IMG/VR virus record: IMGVR_UViG_3300042922_000376
Span: 1-48,049 of that record
Direction: 5' to 3' (one strand)
Length of the DNA stretch: 48,049 nt
Origin: a virus
The number at the start of each line of letters is the position of its first letter. Within the stretch, counting starts at the first letter, position 1. The notes under the pieces were generated by a model. That model saw only the letters and a list, made by a program, of their open reading frames with translations. It did not search any database and was not told where the DNA came from. Below are positions 22,253 through 30,639 of this stretch, piece by piece. The translations under genes and the position numbers were made by a program.

Positions 22253-22303
22253 ACCAGCAGCCACTACAGGGCGTCATTACGATGTCGCCCGATAGTGATT
22301 GTT

Positions 22304-22358
22304 AAAGCAGTAGTGGTACCCGCCGCGCACCCAGCGCATTGATCGTTACTGCTTTTTT
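22304..22358 (+). terminator. Possible long-loop terminator
   Basis: AAAGCAGTA and TTACTGCTTT pair over 9 bp around a loop of about 33 nt, with T-run 3' of the stem. A second inverted repeat, GGGCG/CGCCC, lies just before it at about 22269-22291. The 122-nt gap otherwise holds no gene. A cos site would be a possible alternative content. Confidence 0.45.
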
Positions 22359-22374
22359 ATCAGAGAGCGGAGAT

Positions 22375-23007
22375 ATGACCGAGAAACTAAAAATCGTCTA
22401 TCGACCGTTAAAGGATTTAACCCCATATGCCCGCAACGCCCGAACGCATGATGATCGGCAGGTGTTGCAGCTTGTGGCGAGCATTGAGGAGTTTGGCTGG
22501 ACGAACCCGATACTAATTGATGAGTGCGGCGAAATTATTGCCGGGCATGGCCGGGTACTGGCCGCCGAACAGATGGGAATTGCTTCCGTTCCCACAATTA
22601 CGCTTTCGGGGCTCAGCGACGCACAAAAGACGGCATACCGGATAGCTGATAATAGGCTTCCCATGAATGCTGGCTGGAATGGTGAGTTACTTAAGCTGGA
22701 AATCGAGGCATTACAGGACTTTGAGTTTGATGTCGGGCTGCTCGGATTCAGCGATCTGGAGTTAGGCGATATTCTGGGCGTTGAGCCGGACGACCCGAGA
22801 GATCATTGGGTAGGAATGCCAGCATTTGACCAGGAGAACAACAACGGCGTCCGACAGCTTATCGTGCATTTCGAAACTGACGCTGACGTTGCGCTGTTCG
22901 CCCAGCTTGTTCAGCAGCAGATCACGGCAAAAACGAAATATATCTGGTACCCGGAGCATAAACGGGAATCCACGGTGAATAAGGCATACATCAGCGATGA
23001 ATCCTAA
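22375..23007 (+). CDS. ParB-like domain protein linked to glycosyltransferase
   Basis: Protein of 210 aa. The ParB N-terminal fold shows NARTHDDRQVLQL (about 21-33) and IIAGHGRVLAAEQMG (about 54-68). Residues 85-210 lack the DNA methylase domain often fused to such ParB units and instead carry HWVGMPAFDQENN, then VHFETDADVALFAQLV and TKYIWYPEH. ATG 22375 has a GCGGAGAT ribosome site. It overlaps the glycosyltransferase gene by 11 nt, so the two are made together. ParB-like proteins have been linked to phage DNA hypermodification operons. Confidence 0.7.
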   Translation: MTEKLKIVYRPLKDLTPYARNARTHDDRQVLQLVASIEEFGWTNPILIDECGEIIAGHGRVLAAEQMGIASVPTITLSGLSDAQKTAYRIADNRLPMNAGWNGELLKLEIEALQDFEFDVGLLGFSDLELGDILGVEPDDPRDHWVGMPAFDQENNNGVRQLIVHFETDADVALFAQLVQQQITAKTKYIWYPEHKRESTVNKAYISDES

Positions 23008-23863
23008 TTACCCGATTTATATTGTCAGTAAAGGCCGGGCTGATACGCGCATGACGGCGAAAGCGCTGGAACACATCGGTGTCCCGTACCACATCGTTAT
23101 TGAGGAACAGGAGTACGACCAGTACGCCGCTGTCATCGATGCGAAGAATATTCTGGTGCTGGATAAGCAATACCAGCGTGACTATGACACCTTTGACGAT
23201 CTGGGGCTGACTAAAAGCGTCGGCCCCGGGGCTGCGCGTAATTTTGCTTGGGATCACTCGATAGCCAACGGGTTCGCCTGGCACTGGGTTATGGACGACA
23301 ACATCCGTCACTTTTTCCGTCTGCATAAAAACAAGCGGATCCGCGTGGGTGACGGAACCATTTTCCGCTGTATGGAGGATTTTGTGCAGCGGTACGAAAA
23401 TGTGGGAATGGCGGGACCGAATTACGCCATGTTTGCCCCGGAGAGGGACAAGCTACCGCCATTTGTTACCAATACCCGCATTTACTCCTGCAACCTTATT
23501 CGCAACGACCTCCCGTTTCGGTGGCGAGGGCGTTACAACGAGGATACGGATTTATCGCTGAGAATGCTGAAAGCGGGCTGGTGTACGGTCCAGTTCAATG
23601 CGTTCCTTCAGCAAAAAATCCAGACGCAAAAAACAAAGGGTGGAAACACTGCAGAGTTTTACGCGAAAGAGGGTACGTACAACAAAAGCAAAATGCAGGT
23701 TGAGATGCACCCTGATATTTCCCGTATGACGCATCGCTTCGGGCGTGTTCATCATTACGTGGATTATCGGGGATTCAAAAAACTGCGTCTTCGCCTGAGA
23801 GAGGATTTAGAACTGCCTGCCGGCACAAACGACTACGGAATGGTACTCCATATCAAATCGTAG
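22997..23863 (+). CDS. GT-A glycosyltransferase, TAGT-like
   Basis: Protein of 288 aa. The GT-A features are IYIVSKGRADTRMT near the N-terminus, the nucleotide/metal motif WHWVMDDNIRHFF (about 95-107) and the later acidic YNEDTDLSLRML (about 180-191). The pattern fits the TET-associated glycosyltransferase (TAGT) family, proposed to glycosylate modified bases in phage DNA. No TET/JBP dioxygenase is visible in this genome, so the acceptor is unknown. It is coupled to the ParB-like gene and precedes the terminase genes. Confidence 0.68.
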   Translation: MNPNYPIYIVSKGRADTRMTAKALEHIGVPYHIVIEEQEYDQYAAVIDAKNILVLDKQYQRDYDTFDDLGLTKSVGPGAARNFAWDHSIANGFAWHWVMDDNIRHFFRLHKNKRIRVGDGTIFRCMEDFVQRYENVGMAGPNYAMFAPERDKLPPFVTNTRIYSCNLIRNDLPFRWRGRYNEDTDLSLRMLKAGWCTVQFNAFLQQKIQTQKTKGGNTAEFYAKEGTYNKSKMQVEMHPDISRMTHRFGRVHHYVDYRGFKKLRLRLREDLELPAGTNDYGMVLHIKS

Positions 23864-23871
23864 GGGTGTTT

Positions 23872-24129
23872 ATGTTCGTTCGTGAAAAAGTAGAGGCTCT
23901 GGCCGCCCGTCGCCTGACGGAACAGCAGATTGCAGACGTACTCGATATCGATATGGACGAACTGAGGCAGGACAGGGAGAGGCTAGCGCTATTTCGCGAG
24001 GCCATCCGTATCGGGACGGCAAAAGGCGAGGCCGAATTACGAGGGGCGTTATACAAACGCGCACGTAACGGTGACGTGTACGCCTATAACGAGCTTATGA
24101 GGCTTTCGCGCAGTAAGGACAGTGATTGA
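23872..24129 (+). CDS. Small helix-turn-helix protein upstream of terminase
   Basis: Protein of 85 aa: VEALAARRLTEQQIADVLDI, then DELRQDRERLALFREAIRIG and a helical C-terminus with AYNELMRLS. This looks like the DNA-binding N-terminal part of a terminase small subunit or a packaging accessory factor. ATG 23872 follows an AGGGGTG site. It overlaps the next start (TGATG). Confidence 0.6.
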   Translation: MFVREKVEALAARRLTEQQIADVLDIDMDELRQDRERLALFREAIRIGTAKGEAELRGALYKRARNGDVYAYNELMRLSRSKDSD

Positions 24130-25157
24130 TGAGCAAACCCGACTGGAAGGAGCTGCAATCTCAGTTTGCTGCCGCTCACGCCAGTACGGGAATAAAGTTG
24201 AAAGACTGGTGTGAACAGCAGGGATTGGTTTACGACACAGCCCGCCGCTACATAAAAAAGTCTGCGCAGAATAATGCGCAAAAAAAAACTGCGCAGGTTA
24301 TCGCGCAAAATCCTGATAAGGCCGTGCCAGAACAGGGGAAGGCAAAGAGAGGGGCAGTAAAAAACTGCGCAAAACCAGATCCCGTAAGATCCCATATTTG
24401 CGCAGATCTCTCCGATAAAGAAAAACTGTTCGTTTCCTACTATCTGGAGTGCCGAAATAAGCACGAGGCATACCGAAAGGCAGGTTATACCGGAGGCGAC
24501 AGAAACGCCCGGATGCTGTATCGCAAGCCAGCGGTGGCGAGAGCCATTAATCAGGGCATCGAGCAGTTAAGCGAACAGGCCATATTAAATGCGCAGGACA
24601 TTCTCAGGCACTGGCATGAAATTGCGATTGCCGATCCCGGTGAGATTTCTCAGATGCGCCGCGTGTGCTGCCGCTACTGCTGGGGATTCGATAACCGCTA
24701 TCAGTGGGTTGACGAAGAGGAATATGACAAGGCCGCCGCCAAAGCTGCGAAGGACAGCAAGCCGCCACCGGATCAGTCAGGTGGGTTTGGTTTTGTGGCT
24801 AACGACGATCCCAATCCTGATTGCCCGAAATGCGCAGGTGAGGGTGTCGAAGATGTTTATCTTGCGGATACGCGCGATTTAATCGGTCCGGCCCGTCGTC
24901 TCATTGCCGGGGTGAAGAAAACAAAATTCGGCATCGAGGTCATGACGCGTGACCAGGACGCTGCCCTGAAAAACCTCGCAGCATTCCACAATTTGGCCTC
25001 CAGCGAGCAGGAAAGAGAGCTTCGGTTACTTGAAATCGAACGTGTCCGCCTGAGCAATGAAAAAATCAAAGCCGAGATCGAAAACCTCCGCAATGGGGCG
25101 AACGGTAGCGAGCAGATCATTATTCACAATTCGCTGAAGCCGCCAGGCGCTGAATAA
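24129..25157 (+). CDS. Terminase small subunit
   Basis: Protein of 342 aa. Residues about 8-50 are an HTH-like start (WKELQSQFAAAHASTGIKLK). After a low-complexity Lys/Gln linker, the Terminase_2-type segment LSDKEKLFVSYYLECRNKHE then AYRKAGYTGG lies at about 95-125. CCRYCWGF and CPKCAGEG may bind zinc. The C-terminus is a coiled coil (about 290-330). It would recognise the packaging site and load the large subunit. The linker is encoded by DNA with clustered TGCGCA motifs. Confidence 0.82.
   Translation: MSKPDWKELQSQFAAAHASTGIKLKDWCEQQGLVYDTARRYIKKSAQNNAQKKTAQVIAQNPDKAVPEQGKAKRGAVKNCAKPDPVRSHICADLSDKEKLFVSYYLECRNKHEAYRKAGYTGGDRNARMLYRKPAVARAINQGIEQLSEQAILNAQDILRHWHEIAIADPGEISQMRRVCCRYCWGFDNRYQWVDEEEYDKAAAKAAKDSKPPPDQSGGFGFVANDDPNPDCPKCAGEGVEDVYLADTRDLIGPARRLIAGVKKTKFGIEVMTRDQDAALKNLAAFHNLASSEQERELRLLEIERVRLSNEKIKAEIENLRNGANGSEQIIIHNSLKPPGAE
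24263..24404 (+). repeat. TGCGCA motif cluster inside the small terminase gene
   Basis: TGCGCA occurs at 24263-24268, 24275-24280, 24290-24295, 24366-24371 and 24399-24404, with CGCGCA at 24302-24307. In P22-type phages the pac site lies inside the small terminase gene, so this is a candidate packaging site. It may instead reflect codons for a repetitive linker. Confidence 0.45.
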
Positions 25158-25169
25158 GCAGGGTGTATC

Positions 25170-26492
25170 GTGGCGGAAATTTTCTTACCGGAATTACATT
25201 CCGAGCAATTGCGTGTCTGGACGGAAGGTTCTGAACACCGATACAACGCTATTCGTTGTGGCCGTCGTTGGGGCAAAACCGTAATGCTGGTCGATATAGC
25301 AGTAAGCTACGTCACCAATAAATTCGTCATACCGGGCACAAAGAGGTCGATAGCCGGGCGCGTGGGGATCTTTACCGCGCAATATCGCCAGTATCAGGAA
25401 ATCTTTGACGAGCTGGTCGAATACCTTAAGCCGCTGATCAAAACGCAGTCGCGCAGTGAAAAGCGAATCTTGCTTAAGAACGGCGGTAAAATTGACTTCT
25501 GGGTTACTGACGATAACAAACTGGCGGGGCGTGGCCGTAAATATCACTGCGTCCTGATCGATGAAGCAGCGTTTACCAAATCCCCGGAAATGCTTGAAGA
25601 AATCTGGCCCCGCGCTATCAAGCCAACGCTGGTGGATTATCGCGGTCGCGCCTGGGTGTTTTCCACGCCTGACGGTATTAACGATCAGAACTTTTTCTAC
25701 GCCATCTGTAACGACCCGGCTCACGGCTTCCATGAGCATCACGCACCGTCTTCATCAAACCCACATCTTCCTGCGGATGAACTCGCGGAGATAGAGAGGA
25801 CTACAGACCCCCGCGTATGGCAGCAGGAGTTTCTGGCCAAGTTTATCGACTGGTCGAAAGAAGCCCTCCTGGATGTGAATAAACTACTGGTGGATGGACT
25901 GCCTGTTGAGATGCCTGGCTCCTGCGACGTGATATTCGCGGTGATGGATACAGCGCTCAAAGGCGGTACTGAGAACGACGGCACTGGTGCTGTGTACTTC
26001 GCTTATGAGCAAACGTATTCCGAGCCACGCCTGACCATCATCGACTGGGACGTTACTCAGATTAAAGCGTCTCTTTTGCCGGAGTACATGCCTGGCGTTT
26101 ATGACAACCTCGAACGTCTGGCGAAGCTATGCCGTCCGCGCTTGGGTAGCCAGGGCGTGTTCATGGAAGATGCCGCGATGGGTGCCATCCTGAACCAGAA
26201 AGCAGAGACAGAAGGATGGCAAATGCAGCCAATCAAATCTGCGCTAACTGGAAAGGGCAAAGACGAACGTGGTGTTTTGGCGTCCGGTCATCACTGGCAG
26301 GAGAAAGCAAAAATAGCGAAACCTGCTTTCGATAAAACGGTCGAGTTCAAGAAAAAGACCGCTAACCACCTCTGGCGTCAGATAGCCGGTTTCCACCTGG
26401 CAGATCCCAAAGCGCACAAACGCGCTGATGACCTTTTCGATTGTTACACGTATGGCCTGATCATCGCATTCGGGAACTACGAAGCACTGTAA
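25170..26492 (+). CDS. Terminase large subunit
   Basis: DNA packaging motor and nuclease of 440 aa. The ATPase shows a Walker A GRRWGKT (31-37), Walker B CVLIDEAAF (127-135) and motif C VFSTP (163-167). The RNase H-like nuclease begins with VIFAVMDTALKGG (Asp260) and ends with RADDLFDCYTYG near 420-430, which holds later metal ligands. It starts with GTG after an AGGGTG site. Confidence 0.93.
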   Translation: MAEIFLPELHSEQLRVWTEGSEHRYNAIRCGRRWGKTVMLVDIAVSYVTNKFVIPGTKRSIAGRVGIFTAQYRQYQEIFDELVEYLKPLIKTQSRSEKRILLKNGGKIDFWVTDDNKLAGRGRKYHCVLIDEAAFTKSPEMLEEIWPRAIKPTLVDYRGRAWVFSTPDGINDQNFFYAICNDPAHGFHEHHAPSSSNPHLPADELAEIERTTDPRVWQQEFLAKFIDWSKEALLDVNKLLVDGLPVEMPGSCDVIFAVMDTALKGGTENDGTGAVYFAYEQTYSEPRLTIIDWDVTQIKASLLPEYMPGVYDNLERLAKLCRPRLGSQGVFMEDAAMGAILNQKAETEGWQMQPIKSALTGKGKDERGVLASGHHWQEKAKIAKPAFDKTVEFKKKTANHLWRQIAGFHLADPKAHKRADDLFDCYTYGLIIAFGNYEAL

Positions 26493-26504
26493 ACAGGGAG
26501 CCTT

Positions 26505-27932
26505 ATGGCAGAAATTCAGATTGACGCGGCTCTTAGCTCTGCGCTGGCGAAGATACTGGAGTCTGACGAAATTCAGCCCGGTACCGACGTCGGTTATGAG
26601 GTCTGTAAGCTGCTCTGGCAGTTCCATCCGCTCGGCGGAAAACTCGTTGAAAAACCTATCTCGATGGCGATGTGCAAGCCCCGGCAATACAGCGTTGATA
26701 CGGACCCGGATGAACGTGTTGTTCGTCGCTTCCAGACTGTCTGGGAGCGGATGGAGTTGAACGAGAAAATCAAAAATTTCTTCTTCATCTCCCGGTGCTA
26801 CGGGGCCGCTGCTATCGGCGTGGGAACGACGTCCACACCATGCAAGGAACCGCTTCCGACATTTGGGCTTACCGAGGATGAGGTGTACGTGAACGTCTGG
26901 GATCCGTTGAATGCGGCAGGCTCGATGGTGACCGACCAGAATCCGAATAGCCGGTATTTCCAGAAGGCCAACGACGTCCTGAAAATCAGCGGTAAAAACT
27001 GGCACTCATCCCGCACGCTGAAGGTGTTTAACGGTACGCCGATTTACCTTGAATACCAAAGTTCATCTTTTGGCTTCACCGGGCGTAGCGTGTTCCAGCG
27101 CGTACTCTATTCGATGAAATCCTACATCGGAACCATGGTTGCCAATGATCTCGTTAGCCAGAAGGCAGGCGTGCTGGTCGCCAAGGTTCAGCAGAACGGT
27201 TCTGTGATGAACGGGATCATGGCTGCAGCTACCGGGAAGAAACGCGAATTCGTCAAAGAGGCCCGTAACAAAGGCGTGATCAGCATCGGGCAGAACGACG
27301 ATATTGAATCACTGAACCTGCAGAATATCGATAAGGCGCTCACCACATCCCGTGACAGCATCATTTCTGATATCGCTTCCGGTAGTGACGTCCCTGCAAT
27401 CCTCATCAAAGAAGAGGCGTTTTCCAAGGGCTGGAGTGATGGGGCGGAGGATTCAAAGGCCATAAGCCAGTACATCGACGGTGTGCGCCAGCTTATCGAA
27501 CCTGTCATGGATTATTTCGAGCGCCTGGTTCAGTACATCGCCTGGAGCGAGGATTTTTACAACTCACTCAAGAATGACTATCCGGACATCATCACGGAGG
27601 ACTACCAGACAACGTTTTTCATGTGGCGTCGCGAGTTTACAGCGAAGTGGCAGGAACTTGTCGAAGAGTCACCTGACAAACGCCGCGAAGCCGACAGTAA
27701 GGTAGTCCAGCAGGCTAAAGACCTTTATACGGCATTAACCGCGAATATTGACCCGGAGAACAGGGCAATTGTCGCTGAGTGGGTCTCAAGCATTGTTAAC
27801 GCCACTCAGACCTACGGCGACGTCCCTCTCATCATCGATACAGAAGCGCTGGCGAATTATGTACCGCCGCCACCACCTCAGGAGCAACCGAATGGCATCA
27901 ACGAGCCGGGCGGGGAAGAAGAGGAGGAGTAA
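26505..27932 (+). CDS. Portal protein, DUF1073 family
   Basis: Portal of 475 aa. Features include FFFISRCYGAAAIGVG (about 89-104), YVNVWDPLN and a central DVPAILIKEEAFSKGWSDGA with the following QYIDGVRQLIEPVMDYFERL, typical of the DUF1073 portal family. The C-terminus is Pro- and Glu-rich. It forms the dodecameric ring at the packaging vertex. Confidence 0.85.
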   Translation: MAEIQIDAALSSALAKILESDEIQPGTDVGYEVCKLLWQFHPLGGKLVEKPISMAMCKPRQYSVDTDPDERVVRRFQTVWERMELNEKIKNFFFISRCYGAAAIGVGTTSTPCKEPLPTFGLTEDEVYVNVWDPLNAAGSMVTDQNPNSRYFQKANDVLKISGKNWHSSRTLKVFNGTPIYLEYQSSSFGFTGRSVFQRVLYSMKSYIGTMVANDLVSQKAGVLVAKVQQNGSVMNGIMAAATGKKREFVKEARNKGVISIGQNDDIESLNLQNIDKALTTSRDSIISDIASGSDVPAILIKEEAFSKGWSDGAEDSKAISQYIDGVRQLIEPVMDYFERLVQYIAWSEDFYNSLKNDYPDIITEDYQTTFFMWRREFTAKWQELVEESPDKRREADSKVVQQAKDLYTALTANIDPENRAIVAEWVSSIVNATQTYGDVPLIIDTEALANYVPPPPPQEQPNGINEPGGEEEEE

Positions 27933-28722
27933 AAGCCTCTATGAGGTGCTGACCGACGCGGTTAACTACTACGTCAACAATGGCTGGGATTCTGAAAAGT
28001 CGTTGCTCGAATGGTCCCGTAAGCTGCGCGTTGCCGCCACCAGGGAATCGCCCAGCCCGGACGTCGCCCGCAAGCACCTCACCGCCATTTACAGCCGCCT
28101 CGTTGTCGATGGTGGCGCACTGAAAGACCAGCCGCCTGATGGCCCCACGAAAGTCACCCTCGACAAGCTGAAACCGCAGTTCCGCGAAGAACTCAATAAG
28201 AGGATTTTTTCCAGCGCCAACCTTATCCAGTTGAACCGGGATCAGGCCATTGAGCGCACGGTTCAGCGTTTTCAGGGATGGGTGACATCGATACCGCCGG
28301 ACGGCGTAAGCGAAATCGACAAAAACGCCCAGAAACAGGCGATACGAAAATCCGTTTCGGATCTCGACTTCATCAGTCGCCGGGTGGCTATCGACCAGGG
28401 CCATAAACTCGCCAGCAACGTGAAATACCTGCTTTCCGTGCAAAGCGGGGCGATAGCGTTCGTATGGCATTCGAACTGGCGGCGGCCCGGTTACAACTAC
28501 CGCGTCGACCACAAAGACAGGGATACCCTGACGTATCTGGTTCGTGGTTCGTGGGCTATTGAGCAGGGGCTGATCAAACCCGTCCACGGTTTTTACGACG
28601 AAATCACTGCGGCCGGCGAAGAGGTTTTTTGCAGCTGCCAGGTATTCCCGATTTATGCGCCTCAAAAACTGCCCATCGAATTTTTAACGGAGAAGGGAAA
28701 ACGTGAATTTAACAGAGCTTGA
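27892..28722 (+). CDS. Head morphogenesis protein (Mu F-like)
   Basis: Protein of 276 aa. After a basic N-terminus, the C-terminal half contains VKYLLSVQSGAIAFVWHSNW then YRVDHKDRD and EVFCSCQVFPIY, as in minor head proteins of the Mu gpF type. ATG 27892 has an AGGAG site and lies inside the portal gene, giving a 41-nt overlap. It is probably packaged at or near the portal. Confidence 0.78.
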   Translation: MASTSRAGKKRRSKSLYEVLTDAVNYYVNNGWDSEKSLLEWSRKLRVAATRESPSPDVARKHLTAIYSRLVVDGGALKDQPPDGPTKVTLDKLKPQFREELNKRIFSSANLIQLNRDQAIERTVQRFQGWVTSIPPDGVSEIDKNAQKQAIRKSVSDLDFISRRVAIDQGHKLASNVKYLLSVQSGAIAFVWHSNWRRPGYNYRVDHKDRDTLTYLVRGSWAIEQGLIKPVHGFYDEITAAGEEVFCSCQVFPIYAPQKLPIEFLTEKGKREFNRA

Positions 28723-30025
28723 ATTAGCGCAGCGAATACGGGATGGCACAGCACCGTCGCCGATGAAGTTTTCAAATATGTGGCTGGTGAACCTGCGCAT
28801 CACTGGTACCGGGCTGGCGTACCGTTCAGGGCTGAAGGAACACGTATGGAGGGACCCGAAGCATTACCTGAACGACTATTTCCTGCAGCGATGTAATGGC
28901 CTTTTGGTTATCGCTAACCACCCGGATGACGCCGTTCTCACGGAAGAGGACTTCACCGAACGCACTGTTGGCTCGGTGATGCTGCCCTACATCAGGGGGG
29001 ATGAGGTCTGGGCTGTATGCCGCATCTACGTCAGGGACATCGTTGAACAGATTGTCTCGGGCAAGGTCTCTACCAGCCCTTCAGTCGTATTCAACAACGC
29101 ATCAGGCAATGTGGAAGTACAGGAGGGTGACACCAACTTCTTAATCGAAGGCGTGCCGTTCCTGCTCGATCACATCGCCCTGGTAACAGAGGACCACGGC
29201 TCTTTGGGAGTGTGGGACAAAGAAAAGATCCCCACAGGGGTCGAGGTTTCCAACAAAACAGGTGACATAGATATGGACGAGAAACAGCTCGAAGCGTTTC
29301 AGACGATGCTTGCAAAAGCGGTAGGCGATGCAATGGGCGGGGTTAACCAGGGCATCCAGCAGTTAACCGCTCGCATGGATTCTCTGGAGCAGGGGTATAA
29401 AGCCCGCGCCGACGCAGATGATGAAGCGAAACGCCAGGCTGATGAAAAGGCCAAAGCGGACGAAGAAGAACAGAAAAAGGCTGATGCAGCTGAAGAAGAG
29501 CAGCGTAAGGCGGATGAGGCGGAAGCCCAGAAAAAAGCCGATGAAGAGAAGGCAAAAGCAGACGAGGCTGCGGAAGAAGAGAAGCGTAAAGCCGATGCTG
29601 AGGAAAAAGAGCGCAATGACGCCGCGATGAGCGAAGCGCAGGCTAAAGCCGACTCCGCATATAACTCGCTGGGCAAGCGTGCACCTGAGCCGTTCTCTGG
29701 TGAAAAAGCGCTGGATTTCCGTAAACGCGCTCTGATCGCCATGCAGAAACACTCACCTCAGCATGCGGACGTTAATATCCGAGCAATCGCGGATTCTGCA
29801 ACGCTGTCTGTGTTGGAAGATGCGATTTACGGCGCTGCCCGTAAAACCATCACCGAAGAGATGAACAACACCCAGGGGCAGTTACACAAACGTGTCCGTA
29901 ACGATGAAGCAGGTCGCCGTATCACTGAATATGCCGGTGATCCAAATGTCTGGCTGGCGGCCTTCAAAACTCCGCCGCGCCGTGTCGCTAAATTCCACAC
30001 TCAAGGAAGCATGAACAATGTCTGA
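28703..30025 (+). CDS. DUF2213 prohead protease/scaffold-like protein
   Basis: Protein of 440 aa. The first 180 residues match DUF2213 (AYRSGLKEHVWRDPKHY, VIANHPDDAVLTEEDF, TSPSVVF), which includes a putative prohead protease. Residues about 230-318 are a near-continuous Ala/Asp/Glu/Lys coiled coil, as expected of scaffolding. The C-terminal 110 residues are a separate helical domain. It starts with GTG and overlaps both neighbours. A fused protease-scaffold role is inferred from domain order and position before the capsid gene. Confidence 0.78.
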   Translation: MNLTELELAQRIRDGTAPSPMKFSNMWLVNLRITGTGLAYRSGLKEHVWRDPKHYLNDYFLQRCNGLLVIANHPDDAVLTEEDFTERTVGSVMLPYIRGDEVWAVCRIYVRDIVEQIVSGKVSTSPSVVFNNASGNVEVQEGDTNFLIEGVPFLLDHIALVTEDHGSLGVWDKEKIPTGVEVSNKTGDIDMDEKQLEAFQTMLAKAVGDAMGGVNQGIQQLTARMDSLEQGYKARADADDEAKRQADEKAKADEEEQKKADAAEEEQRKADEAEAQKKADEEKAKADEAAEEEKRKADAEEKERNDAAMSEAQAKADSAYNSLGKRAPEPFSGEKALDFRKRALIAMQKHSPQHADVNIRAIADSATLSVLEDAIYGAARKTITEEMNNTQGQLHKRVRNDEAGRRITEYAGDPNVWLAAFKTPPRRVAKFHTQGSMNNV

Positions 30026-30629
30026 TATCACTTTTAACCCATTCAAAACCCAAGGCTCACCGACAGGCATGTTCAACGTCGAGTCGCGTGGCCTCGTGCA
30101 GGGCGATGCTCAGGATGATCCTGCAATTCGTCTTCAGCTTTCCTCTGGCACCTGGTCTGGGGCCGACGCGGTATGGGCTGGTGTCGGTGCAATGGAGTGC
30201 ATCGCCACTGATGCAGCCAATATTGCTGGGGCAAACATGAAACCTGCGACTGCGACGGTCTGCAATGCGTTCATCGTTTCCAACCAGGCGTATCACGGCA
30301 TTATCACCGCCGGGAATAACGTTCCCCTGTATGTAGGTAACGGCTCGGTGCATTACTTCCGTGTTGGCTCAGGTGCGCGTATCCCTCTTCCGGTTAGCGC
30401 TGCAGTGGCTGCGCTGGCGACTGGCGACGACGCAGTTGGCGCGGATGGCTTCGTTTGGGATCTGACGAACAACGTCATCGACGTTTACTCCAGTGCGACG
30501 TCTGGCAATCCGAAACTGGATATCAAACTGCTGATGGTTTCCCAACAGGGGAACCTGACAGTGAAGAAAAATACCGATGGTACGGTTGTCTGGGAAAACG
30601 ACAAACCGTGCGGCCTGTTCTTGATCTAA
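30018..30629 (+). CDS. Capsid structural cement (decoration) protein
   Basis: Protein of 203 aa, beta-rich, starting MSDITFNPFKTQGSPTGMFN, with a central block NNVPLYVGNGSVHYFRVGSG. Similar proteins between DUF2213 and DUF2184 genes are annotated as structural cement proteins that decorate the shell. No enzymatic motif. Confidence 0.7.
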   Translation: MSDITFNPFKTQGSPTGMFNVESRGLVQGDAQDDPAIRLQLSSGTWSGADAVWAGVGAMECIATDAANIAGANMKPATATVCNAFIVSNQAYHGIITAGNNVPLYVGNGSVHYFRVGSGARIPLPVSAAVAALATGDDAVGADGFVWDLTNNVIDVYSSATSGNPKLDIKLLMVSQQGNLTVKKNTDGTVVWENDKPCGLFLI

Positions 30630-30639
30630 GGAGTAATAA

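Noticed and set aside
29299-29742. Minus-strand Ala/Ser-rich frames opposite the DUF2213 gene
   Set aside because: They are the complement of the Ala/Glu/Lys coiled-coil repeat, not independent genes.
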